Below the pieces are notes generated by a model. That model made no database searches. It saw only the letters and a program-made list of their open reading frames with translations, and had not been told where the DNA came from. Below are positions 46,201-56,540 of a stretch of DNA of 64,000 bases, piece after piece. The position numbers were made by a program, and so were the translations under genes. The DNA is taken from the NCBI GenBank assembly GCA_016165875.1, contig JABBOT010000013.1:11629435-11693434 (forward strand), read 5' to 3'. Each line of letters starts with the position of its first letter. Within the stretch, counting starts at the first letter, position 1. This stretch comes from Acanthopleura granulata. Lineage: Eukaryota > Mollusca > Polyplacophora > Chitonida > Chitonidae.

Positions 46201-46689
46201 TTTTTTGTCATGACCAGCAACTGGCAGGTGGCCACTAAGGGATCTGTAATGTGATTGGTTCTGAAATATGGTGGAGCACAAAGCTGCATTGGTGGCGGTT
46301 ACACGCAAGACCGCTCTGGCTGTGGAATTCAGCAGAGAGCGTCAGATGTAAATGTTTAATCAAATTTTCCCCAGATGTGAAAGAGTATCGCTCTTGGGAT
46401 ATCAAAACTTTCTCTATGAAGTTTCTGAATTCTGCCAATAGGTTCTTCTCTCACCTTTAGAACCCGTTGTCGGGCGTTTTTTTTTATCCATAAATTACTC
46501 CTTGTTTGAGGTTCCCAGGTGTGCTCTTGGTGACGTTGTTACCCATAAGGGATTTGTCATCTTGCCATTATTTGTTACATGATTGGACAGCAGACATGTT
46601 GATACCTGGAGGCAGATTAATCAACAGTTGTGTTGTATCTGACCTGAGGGATCACCACGTTGTCTATGTAGATTACCTAAAACCTTCCA

Positions 46690-46760
46690 TGACTAAGTTT
46701 CTTATTTTTTGGAGGATCGGTTGGGTTACCTGCAAAAAACATATTTTTTTGTGATGGCCT
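46690..46760 (+). mobile_element. MITE family A, possible right-end fragment
   Basis: 'ggaggatcggttgggttacc' + TGCAAAAAACATATTTTTTT + GTGATGGCC parallels the right end at 12030-12075 and the GGCCAT terminus of family A. Strongly diverged. Confidence 0.35.
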
Positions 46761-48360
46761 TTGCATTACTGTTTACCTGCATGTGTAACATGTCTGGATA
46801 TGAGGTACCATAATTCCTCGACTTGTTCAGATATGAAATTTTTAATTTTGATTTTGGAGACAAAACTGCATTGGTTGGATTAGCCAATTCCAGGGCTTGA
46901 CAAAAAGTATAATTTTATCAGTCAACACAGAATAATGCTTTCGGGATATGCTTGAGTAAACACCTTGCAAATATGCGAAAAGTTTGAAGAATTACAGTAC
47001 ATGTTGGTGTAAGAGGCTAGTACAAGCATATGTATATTCTTCCTGATCTATCGTGGCCAGGGCAGACTAAGCCACTCACAATGATCATGGAACCATAGCC
47101 TGTGACTGTCCTTTCTCAGTCCTGGAAGGTCTCGGTGGCTGCTCCCAGTGGGTTTGATGTCCAGCAAAATTAATTCTGCATGTGTTTTTAGACAAGTGAG
47201 AACTGGAAGTGAACTAGTGCTGAGGAAACGGGACTAAATGCAAGAGGTTGCTGAGAATGTGTGAGCTAGACATGACGTTAGGGCCTGTATTGCCGCCCTA
47301 ACTAATGGACATTTAGGGATCTGGTCGGCCCGAGGGTGAGCCTTAATTGAGACAGCACCAGATTTTGTTGGGTTTGCTGGGCACTCTTGTACATTTTCAC
47401 ATATGGGTTTTAAACATCGCCTTTCTTCTTTTCACGTAGGCTCACGGTGGAAAGATTTCAGAATATGTCTGCAACAAGAAGAATGCAGTGAAAAAGGTGC
47501 AGTGACTTGTAGAAAAGCAATCCAACGTTAATACTGATTTCACTGCACGTTTGTACCTAGTCACAAATAATGTGAACAAATAAGTATGCTTAATACTACA
47601 TGAGATCTGCATGCACGTAACTCTGGATTTATATTTTGTGAATATCTATTATTTCCTTCAACTTTTTCTCATGAAAGCGCACACATATGAAATATATTCT
47701 CCTAGAGCTAAGTGTTGCCTATTATTAACATATAGAAGAGCACTATAATTTGTTTTCAAAGATATTAAACAAGTTTGCTATGCATATTGACAATGGAATT
47801 GCATTAGATTTTCTTGTTGATAGCAAAATACCTTGCTGAGGGTTTTCTTTTTCAACCCATAAACCTGACATATCATAAAGGCCGAGTAACTTATAAGAAG
47901 TAAAATTAGGAAAATTAATTAAACCCATAATGATCTTAACTCCAGCAAGGGAGAATGGAAGGCATAGGTTTGGGGGAAGGGATGGGGATACTGGGTATTG
48001 GGTGGAAGGTGCCTTCAGAGACTGAATTGCGTGTTACTTTGAACTGACCGATGTGTTCACAGTCCAGAATAATGTGTCGGCCAAGTGTAACATCCCCATC
48101 GACCAATGAAAACGCTGCTTTTGTATGGATGAAGTGCAAATTGACCATGATGGTTATCCACCCAATTACACGAACGACACCATGTCGGCCGTCTCTCTAC
48201 ATTATTAAGCAGTCTGGCTATTATTATTAAGCACAGCGTGGCCTTGGTCAGTTGATGTGCACTGAGTAGGGTCGTGCTCAGTTGATGCTGCGTTTCTTGT
48301 CGTTCGCCTTGACTTTGGTTTCGACGGATGTTTTTCCATTGCATAGTCATGTACAGGGTA

Positions 48361-48948
48361 GCTCTTTCACATGAATAATTTGTAGCAAATATGTGGCTCT
48401 TTCCACTTGAATATTTTGTTACAAATATGTGGCTCTTTTCACATGAATATTTTGTAACAAATATGTGGCTCTTTTCACATGAATATTTTGTTACAAATAT
48501 GTGGCTCTTTTCACATGAATATTTTGTAACAAATATATGGCTCTTTTCACATGAATATTTTGTAACAAATATGTGGCTCTTTTCACATGAATATTTTGTA
48601 ACAAATATGTGGCTCTTTTCGCATGAATATTTTGTAACAGATATGTGGCTCTTTTCACATGAATATTTTGTAACGAATATGTGGCTCTTTTCACATGGTA
48701 TTTTGTAACGAATATGTGGCTCTTCACATGGTATTTTGTAACGAATATGTGGCTCTTTTCACATGGTATTTTGTAACGAATATGTGGCTCTTTTCACATG
48801 AATATTTTATAACAAATATGTGGCTTTTTTCACATGAATATTTTGTCACAAATATGTGGCTCTTTTCACATGGGTATTTTGTCACAAATATGTGGCTCTT
48901 TTCACATGGTATTTTGCAACAGACATGTAGATGCTGCTCTTTCACATT
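48361..48948 (+). repeat. 36-bp minisatellite, ~16 units
   Basis: The core unit is ATGTGGCTCTTTTCACATGA followed by ATATTTTGTAACAAAT (36 bp). Some units lost the AAT after CATG (33 bp) and carry CATGGTATTTTG. As 36 is divisible by 3, both strands read as 12-residue peptide repeats, with frame shifts only at the shortened units. The first and last units are degenerate, as expected for minisatellite edges. Confidence 0.95.
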
Positions 48949-49482
48949 GACCTTTTCAAGAAACTGACATGTCAGGGTCACAGAGTCCTAGTGTACAAGA
49001 ACAAAAAATGAAAAAAGCCTGCAAAGTAGCGACACTTGTAACAGCTATTGTGTCATTAGTCCAAGTCTATCTGTAGGATTCTTTACTCCAGGTTGTTTGT
49101 GCTTTTTACTATTGGATGGTATGCTTTTTATTATTGGTTTTGTGTGCTGTCGCTATAGTAACCACAGAATAACTTTTGGGTTAAAGAGTACACTCATGAG
49201 ACGAAACATCCAGCAGTTTGTCATAAACTGCTTTTGCCACATTGTTTGTCGTCTTGTCCAATACGGTTATACATGTGGTGCAGACAAGAAGCACAAAATC
49301 ATTCGATTACAGACTATATGTACATCCAACTCCAGCAAGGTGTCCACGCCAAGGTACGGTGCCAGTCGTCATTATAAGTGAGTTGTCACTCAGCCATGGA
49401 ATGGTTGGTGGAAAGCGATGTGGAAAATGACCAATGAGATGCTCCGTTTGAGACATAAGCACTCACGTTGGTTTCGTTTGGA

Positions 49483-49503
49483 CCCCCCCCCCCCCCCCCC
49501 CCC
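49483..49503. repeat. Poly-C run (21 C)
   Basis: Twenty-one consecutive C bases, the longest single-base run I noted in the window. It could form i-motif/G-quadruplex-type structure, but length error is likely. Confidence 0.9.
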
Positions 49504-49994
49504 ATTTCGAGCCAAGTGGTTGCTATGTTTGTAGAAGTGATGATTTGCGTTCCTGGCATGGATGATTGATTAAATGTGGAGAAGCCACTTGAAAGCGTTA
49601 ACAGCTGAACTTTCAAACGTTAAGGCTTCTGCTGTTGCACATGAACTTGGTAAATGCAGCGCTCTTGAATGGGGTTTTGCATAGAGGAGGACAGGTTAGG
49701 GCCTTGTCTCTGTCACTACAATATCTATGTCATCAGTTTAGACAGATATCCTCAGCAGAAGTATTACTGTTTTCTCGCAGCTTATTTCATGGATACAAAG
49801 GCTGTTATTACATGCATTAACATGTAGTTTTATAGTGAGTACTTCACATGTCCTGTACCTACAGGTAGCACACCACAGTGTGTGTTTTTCTACAATTTTT
49901 GTTTACATGGATACAGGGTGTCCCAGAAGTCGCGCACCATCCTGGTTTAAAAAAAAAAACAAACACCTTTATTGATTTCAAAGACACTGTTATT

Positions 49995-50155
49995 GATAAC
50001 AATCTTAACAAATTCTCATATTGAGCCCCCTCTGCAATAAAACACGCATCAATTCTCTTCACCAAACTGTCTTTCCTGAGTGTTTCAGGGGTGATCTTTT
50101 GTCACTCACTTGTTATTGCATCCTTCAAATCAGCGAGTGTATGGACAATTCTGGT
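49995..50155 (-). pseudogene. Mariner-type transposase C-terminal remnant, left arm
   Basis: Minus-strand reading gives VHTLADLKDAITSE, a stop, then ITPETLRKDSLVKRIDACF and IAEGAQYENLLRLL. The pattern L-x-D-L-K-x-x-I ... R-I-x-A-C-I-x-x-x-G-x-x-x-E-x-L is typical of the C-terminus of mariner-family transposases. The catalytic core is absent. The in-frame stop shows decay. Confidence 0.65.
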
Positions 50156-50166
50156 ACACAACAGAA

Positions 50167-50268
50167 AAGATCACCCCTGAAACACTCAGGGGTGTGAAAG
50201 ACTGTTTGATGACGAGAATTTATGCGTGTTTTATTGCAGAGGGTGCTCAATTTGAGCATTTGTTATGA
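50167..50268 (+). pseudogene. Mariner-type transposase C-terminal remnant, right arm
   Basis: Thirty-three codons and a TGA: KITPETLRGVKDCLMTRIY then ACFIAEGAQFEHLL. It is the same stretch as in the left arm but on the opposite strand, so the element contains two head-to-head copies of the transposase 3' end. FEHLL is closer to the usual family ending than the left arm's YENLL. Confidence 0.7.
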
Positions 50269-51480
50269 TTATTATCAATAAAGATGTTTTGAAATCAATT
50301 AAGGTCTTTTTGAAATCAAGAAAGGTATTTTTTAGGGAGAAACCAGGAACGTGCACCACTTCTGGGACACCCTGTATATTTATGAAAAAAAAAAATGAAT
50401 TCAGTTCATTTTTTATTGTTTCAGTTTTGTGTCGTAAGCTTTATAATCAAGTTCTTTTTGTGATTTTCTGCTTTTTTGTGTACACTCTCATAGGTGTAAA
50501 TCAAGTACGTTCAATCAGATGTGCACTTAACCTGATGGTTCCCTGGATATATGTTTGTACAGTAACCACTCTTTGAGCTTACAGCAGAATACAAGGACGA
50601 AAATCCAGCCAACCCACATAATCTGTTAATGGAATAATCCTAGCTTTGTAAAGACTGTTCCATGTTGGTGGATGAGGGTGAGCAGGGATTACTGTGGGAT
50701 TAGGTGCAGAAGTCAGGATTTTTCCAAGTAAATGATGGGGGAAGTTTATAGAAAACCGAGCTCTCAATAACACAAAGGTAATTGCTAAGCTTTGATCAGT
50801 GGCTGATATGAAAGGAGATATTCTGAGTAGGCAATCAACTGGAAGGAATAAGATAGAGGCTCAGTAGCCTTGTGGAGCTTGATGCAATTTCACTTTTCAG
50901 GTTCGCATTTTATTTACGAGCAGATTTTTCTCTGTATGTTTTTTTTTTTACCATACATATCTTTGTCTTGTTTAGAGTTTTTTGAGAAATATGGAAATAG
51001 ACTCAACAGTACATGTATATTTTCTTTCAAGTAAGAAAACAAACTAAAGTATTTCAGCCATTAAATGGTAAATTTGAAGTTGACAGTTAAACCTGCTGGC
51101 ATAAAGCTGTGAGGCAGATCTCTTAAACTTAGGTTGAGGCATCTGATTTCATGTGAATGTTAATCGGAGTTAAGCAGCTTCACAGGTGTTATGGTTATGG
51201 TACATGTAATTCCCAGTGTGAACAAAGATTTCGGGCCACTAGCTCACTACTAAGCTGGATTAACATGGAGTTTCAGAGAATCAGAAAGGCTGCAGTCCTA
51301 CATGAGTGATGTACATGTACAGAAGTGGGCTGTGGTTCAAAGAGTTATTCCCCCTGTTTCTTCAGTTTCCAGGTGCATACATGAACAGTGCACACAGTGT
51401 TATATAATACAGCTTGCTGTATTGTCTCCCCACATTTACAGCCGTTGTTAGTACAGCTGGTGTAACAGAAGTAACGTTTA

Positions 51481-52657
51481 GCACAGCCAGAGTGCTGGCT
51501 TTAGTAAACTTCATATTTACAACTATAGCACAATCAGACTGCTGGCTTTAGTAAACTTCATATTTACAACTATAGCACAATCAGACTGCTGGCTTTAGTA
51601 AACTTCATATTTACAACTATAGCACAACCAGAGTGCTGGCTTTAGTAAACTTCATATTTACAACTATAGCACAACCAGAGTGCTGGCTTTAGTAAACTTC
51701 ATATTTACAACTATAGCACAGTCAGAGTGCTGGCTTTAGTGAACTTCATATTTACAACTATAGCACAATCAGAGTGCTGGCTTTAGTGAACTTCATATTT
51801 ACAACTATAGCACAATCAGAGTGCTGGCTTTAGTAAACTTCATATTTACAACTATAGCACAATCAGACTGCTGGCTTTAGTAAACTTCATATTTACAACT
51901 ATAGCACAACCAGAGTGCTGGCTTTAGTGAACTTCATATTTACAACTATAGCACAACCAGAGTGCTGGCTTTAGTGAACTTCATATTTACAACTATAGCA
52001 CAATCAGAGTGCTGGCTTTAGTGAACTTCATATTTACAACTATAGCACAATCAGAGTGCTGGCTTTAGTAAACTTCATATTTACAACTATAGCACAACCA
52101 GAGTGCTGGCTTTAGTAAACTTCATATTTACAACTATAGCACAACCAGAGTGCTGGCTTTAGTAAACTTCATATTTACAACTATAGCACAACCAGAGTGC
52201 TGGCTTTAGTAAACTTCATATTTACAACTATAGCACAACCAGAGTGCTGGCTTTAGTAAACTTCATATTTACAACTATAGCACAGTCAGAGTGCTGGCTT
52301 TAGTGAACTTCATATTTACAACTATAGCACAATCAGAGTGCTGGCTTTAGTAAACTTCATATTTACAACTATAGCACAACCAGAGGGCTGGTTTTAGTAA
52401 ACTTCATATTTACAACTATAGCACAGTCAGAGTGCTGGCTTTAGTGAACTTCATATTTACAACTATAGCACAATCAGACTGCTGGCTTTAGTAAACTTCA
52501 TATTTACAACTATAGCACAGTGAGACTGCTGGCTTTAGTAAACTTCATATTTACAACTATAGCACAGTCAGAGTGCTGGCTTTAGTAAACTTCATATTTA
52601 CAACTATAGCACAGTCACAGTGCTGGCTTTAGTGAACTTCATATTTACAACTGTAGC
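51481..52657 (+). repeat. 47-bp satellite-like array, 25 units
   Basis: GCTGGCTTTAG starts at 51494 and the last at 52622, exactly 24 x 47 bp apart, so there are 25 units with no net length change. The unit continues TAAACTTCATATTTACAACT and ATAGCACAATCAGAGT. Variation is concentrated at a few positions (TAAAC/TGAAC; AATC/AACC/AGTC; GAGT/GACT). The array ends about 85 bp before the second kinesin block. Whether a similar array precedes copy 1 cannot be seen. Confidence 0.96.
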
Positions 52658-52960
52658 TAAATTTCATCATTGGTTTTGAATCTCATGCAATTATGGGCTT
52701 TTTTTCCCCCCCAGTGATTTCTGTTTCTGTGTTGAAAATACATGCCTTGTGTGTATATGTGTCATCCTTGTTTTGTGTGTTGTCTGTTTTGTGGCATCAA
52801 CATTTTCCCCTTTCATTTCTAAAGCCATACAGCTGTACTGCCTGAGTACATACATGGTATATCACCTGGAATGTGCCGATCAAATAAGCAAATAAATTAT
52901 GGACACTGTACATGTACTTTGCTTCATGTCTGATTATGTTTTGTCTTTTGTTTGTTGTAG

Positions 52961-52991
52961 CGGTCATGATGGATCTAGGAAACAAGCCAAG
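52961..52991 (+). CDS. KIF13: KIF13-like kinesin, 31-nt microexon (copy 2)
   Basis: Identical to 220-250, with the same TTGTAG acceptor and GTAAGG donor. It encodes GHDGSRKQAK, a basic linker before the conserved FWSMDE strand. Nearby intron positions differ between copies while the exon does not. If joined directly after copy-1 exon 5 it would be read CGG TCA TGA, a stop, so the two exon sets cannot be spliced in series. Confidence 0.8.
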
Positions 52992-53462
52992 GTAAGGCTA
53001 AGTTCTTCCACCATTAAAATGTCACAAGTTCTCTATTTTTGCACTTTTTGCTTTTATTTTTTTTTTTATCGGTGATACATTTATATTAAATTGAGTTTAC
53101 AGAAAGAGTCATATATGCAGTAAGTAACAGTACACATGGAGTTCCTCATTTTCTAAACCTTTGTCATCGTTAAGCAAAAAATGTGTAGCTTGTGCTCTGT
53201 TTTTGCATGTACTGGGTTTTGAGCAAACTATCTATGAAGTAAGGCTACATGTGTAGTACAGTGCAGGGAGCAATGGTCAATCAGGTGAGCTCTATAAATG
53301 GAAACTCATGATACCTATTGTCTTCCCAAAAATGGAAGTCAATGTGGTACATTGCATTATGATGGGGAGGGGGGGGGGATGAGGCGACAGTTTTGTGATT
53401 TATAATTGATCTCTTACGATTGTGAAACTATATGTTGTTGTATTTTTCTTTTTTTTTTCCAG

Positions 53463-53520
53463 ACATTTGCATTTGATCACTGCTTCTGGTCAATGGACGA
53501 AAATAATCCCAAATTTTGCA
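53463..53520 (+). CDS. KIF13: KIF13-like kinesin, FDHCFWSMDE exon (copy 2)
   Basis: Identical in sequence to 722-779, encoding TFAFDHCFWSMDENNPKFC. The donor GTAAGT and the retroposon insert just beyond it are also retained. It is the subfamily-diagnostic exon supporting KIF13/Kinesin-73 over KIF1, KIF14 or KIF16. Confidence 0.9.
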
Positions 53521-54554
53521 GTAAGTTTATATGGAAATAGAATGAATGATTATGGCTTAACGCCACATCGGCAATATCTCAGCCATATCGTGGCGAGTAT
53601 ATGGAAATAGAAGATGTGCAAGTGTAAAGTGATCCATATCTTGTTCAAGTTATGTGTACCCCTGTAGTAAATGTGTATCCCTAACTGTATTCTCTGTTGT
53701 CATTCTTAATTAAAAGTGAACTGCAAGGGTTTTTAATCTAGCCTTGAGAGTTATCTGTATAAGCAGACATGTAATGAGGATTGGGCCGTCCTTAAAAAAC
53801 TTCCTGTTGGGTATAACCCAACCCGTAGAGAACAAATAAGGTCATTCGACATGGAAATCTTTTCTTTCTTTTCTGGCTTTTGAAAAAGATAGGGATTTTA
53901 GAGATATTAACATAAAGAGAAAAAAAGATGTTTTATCAAAATACCAATAAAAACTTTTGATATTTTCTCGTCCTGCCTGTCAGGCTACGCCCAACGAACA
54001 TATTTTTAAGGATGACTTTGCATTATATTTTTCTCTCTATGCATACGTCTGTTTTTGTAGCTTATGTGTGATATGAAATAAATTGTGCCTATCTTGAGAA
54101 TCTATATTTTGCTTGAAATGTCACAACTTGTGCCCCTTTGTTTTTTGAATAGGGTGACTCCAATTAGTGGCTCTCTTTCATTCATCTGACCTTCAGTGGG
54201 GTTACAAATGTGTATGATGTTGAAAACATGTACAGTATGAATTTTCCCGCCGGGAATGATTTGGTGAACATTGTTAAATTAGAGACATTTGCGATGGACA
54301 TATTTCATACAGCATAACATTGAAATATTCTGAAGTTTTTTTATAAACTATTTTCACAAAGAAAACAGTCACAATCTCATGATCTTGTCAAAACAGATGA
54401 AATCTGTTGACAGTACTTTGTCTTGAGAAAATTGTCCAAAGCATTACAGTTCTTCAACATTTGCAGAAATCCGTAAAACTGACTTTTGGCTGAAGAAATT
54501 TTTTTTGGGACTGTTAATTTTTGTTTAAATGTCTTAAATGTTAATTTATTGCAG

Positions 54555-54647
54555 ATCAGGCCAAAGTGTTTGAGAATCTGGGACGGGATATCTTAGAGCA
54601 AGCCTTTGAGGGATACAATGGGTGCATATTTGCATATGGACAAACAG
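54555..54647 (+). CDS. KIF13: KIF13-like kinesin, [12 protein letters not shown] exon (copy 2)
   Basis: Same 93-nt exon as 1814-1906, no differences seen. It ends within the P-loop glycine codon (GQT-G). The intron that follows is longer than in copy 1 because of the expanded 93-bp minisatellite, showing that the length change is confined to the intron. Confidence 0.95.
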
Positions 54648-55054
54648 GTTTGTTTTATAAAGGTTCTTCGTACAAAGGTTACTAGAGACCACCTCTCCAA
54701 TATGACATGTTTCACACAGTGGAAAGAAAACTCAGTAATCGTAAATGCTTTGTTTTCTGCACTCCGGTTTCCGCCATCTATAAACTGGGTCCCTTTGTAA
54801 AAGTGAAAAATTCTTGAACAGGGCATTAAGAAACAATCCAAAAAAAAAAAAAAAGAGAAGCATGGTGTGTGAACAGAAGTTTCTCAATCGTTTGCCATGG
54901 CATCGAGGTGAAATGAAGCATTATTGAGGTTGGTGTGACTATCTGAAATGGTTATATATGATCGCTTTTGGCCTGGAGGTGAGACGTTCTTGCATTAGGC
55001 ATGGAAACCTCTAGCAGTTACATGCACATATGACCAGAAACTTGTGCAGCACCT

Positions 55055-56010
55055 CAGTGAATCACTCCTGGCATGTACATGTAGGTGCAATATCCTAGAG
55101 TTTAGCCTGAAAGCTTGAAGCAGTCGCTTCAAGATTAGACAGCACCTCAGTGAATCACTGCTGGCATGTACATGTAGGTGTAATATCCTAGAGTTTAACC
55201 TGAAAGCTTGAAGCAGTCGCTTCAAGATTAGACTGCACTTCAGTGAATCACTGCTGGCATGTACATGTAGGTGCAGTATCCTAGAGTTTAACCTGAAAGC
55301 TTGAAGCAGTCACTTCAAGATTAGACAGCTCCTCAGTGAATCACTGCTGGCATGTACATGTAGGTGCAGTATCCTAGAGTTTAACCTGAAAGCTTGAAGC
55401 AGTCGCTTCAAGATTAGACTGCACTTCAGTGAATCACTGCTGGCATGTACATGTAGGTGCAGTATCCTAGAGTTTAACCTGAAAGCTTGGAGCAGTCGCT
55501 TCAAGATTAGACAGCACCTCAGTGAATCACTGCTGGCATGTACGTGTAGGTGTAATATCCTAGAGTTTAGCCTGAAAGCTGGAAGCAGTTGCTTCAAGAT
55601 TAGACAGCACCTCAGTGAATCACTGCTGGCATGTACATGTAGGTGTAATATCCTAGAGTTTAGCCTGAAAGCTTGGAGCAGTCGCTTCAAGATTAGACAG
55701 CACCTCAGTGAATCACTGCTGGCATGTACATGTAGGTGTAATATCCTAGAGTTTAACCTGAAAGCTTGAAGCAGTCGCTTCAAGATTAGACAGCACCTCA
55801 GTGAATCACTGCTGGCATGTACATGTAGGTGTAATATCCTAGAGTTTAACCTGAAAGCTTGAAGCAGTCGCTTCAAGATTAGACAGCTCCTCAGTGAATC
55901 ACTGCTGGCATGTACATGTAGGTGTAATATCCTAGAGTTTAACCTGAAAGCTTGAAGCAGTCGCGTGCCATTAGAAAATTAGACTGCACCTCAGTGAATC
56001 ACTGCTGTTG
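55055..56010 (+). repeat. 93-bp minisatellite, 10 units plus a partial (copy 2)
   Basis: Unit starts at 55055, 55148, 55241, 55334, 55427, 55520, 55613, 55706, 55799 and 55892, each 93 bp apart, then a partial at 55992. Units fall into variants (GACTGCACTT versus GACAGCACCTC; GTGCAGTATCC versus GTGTAATATCC) that alternate in places. The last complete unit has the same 'gtgccattagaaaattag' variant as copy 1, so the edges are shared and growth was internal. Confidence 0.96.
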
Positions 56011-56359
56011 TGTACACATATATATGTATCACAGTTTATACATGTGGTCAGAATATTAGTTTCTTCAATTTCTTATACTACACGACTTTGTTAAATCAAC
56101 TAGCCTAATTTTTCAACCATTTCAACAGCCACAAAAAGCAATTTTTCATTATTTCCTTGGAGAATTGTCCGGTCTAGAGAAATAATTGTTATAGTTTTAT
56201 GAAACTTGACAGAAAGGTGACACAGTCAAATAATTTTTGGCTTTATTTTTACAAATAACTGTATGCATGAATTACCTTTTAAAAAACTGCATTAATGATT
56301 GAAAAGTTTGAAAATTTACAGCGAGTCAGCAAATGAATTGTACATTTTGCTGTTGACAG

Positions 56360-56540
56360 GGTCGGGCAAATCCTACACCATGATGGGCACACGTGAACAG
56401 AAGGGCATCATCCCGCGGCTGTGTGACGCACTCTTCGAGGGCATTGAACAGTTCAGGAAGGAAGACCTGGTGTATAAAGTGGAAGTCTCCTACATGGAAA
56501 TTTATAATGAAAAGGTTCATGACCTCCTGGATCCTAAAGG
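56360..56540 (+). CDS. KIF13: KIF13-like kinesin, P-loop exon (copy 2)
   Basis: Same 181-nt exon as 3085-3265 with one synonymous change (GCA for GCG). It encodes [19 protein letters not shown] and [20 protein letters not shown]. The lysine and serine of GKS contact ATP/Mg in kinesins. The exon is intact, with TTGACAG and GTGAG borders. Confidence 0.97.

Larger units (their letters stand above)
49914..50374. mobile_element. Palindromic mariner-like foldback element, 461 bp
   Basis: The ends are CAGGGTGTCCCAGAAGT and its inverse ACTTCTGGGACACCCTG, with TA on both sides (49912-49913 and 50375-50376), the target signature of Tc1/mariner elements. The similarity extends far inside: CTGAGTGTTTCAGGGGTGAT (from about 50078) is matched by the exact inverse at about 50169-50189. 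Both arms thus derive from the same transposon end. Each arm keeps a transposase C-terminal remnant, listed separately. It is non-autonomous. Confidence 0.88.
10027..52741 (+). other. Gene-poor interval between the duplicated blocks
   Basis: I find no recognisable protein-coding gene, rRNA or canonical tRNA in these 42.7 kb. Open frames are short, without familiar motifs, or lie in tandem arrays and SINE tails. I looked for the upstream kinesin exons (start codon, KVAVRVRPMNRRE) and did not find them. If copy 1 is a misplaced haplotig, this is a very long intron or upstream flank of the gene in copy 2. If the duplication is real, it is intergenic or inter-cassette DNA. Repeats and motif clusters inside it are listed separately; the remaining stretches hold nothing I can identify. 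Confidence 0.7.

Noticed and set aside
47440..47494. Exon-like stretch after CCTTTCTTCTTTTCACGTAG, with GTGCAG following
   Set aside because: Splice-like borders and a short open reading, but the encoded residues match no upstream kinesin segment or other family I know.
48391..48708. Open frames on both strands with 12-residue repeats
   Set aside because: By-product of a 36-bp tandem array; both strands cannot plausibly be coding.
10027..52741. Search for the first kinesin exons (start codon, VAVRVRPMNRRE) in the gap region
   Set aside because: I found nothing matching. They may lie left of the window or be too diverged to see by eye.
55310..55876. 188-residue open frame on the minus strand
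   Set aside because: It is the 93-bp minisatellite read in a frame without stops. The 93-bp period keeps the frame. No start context or homology.
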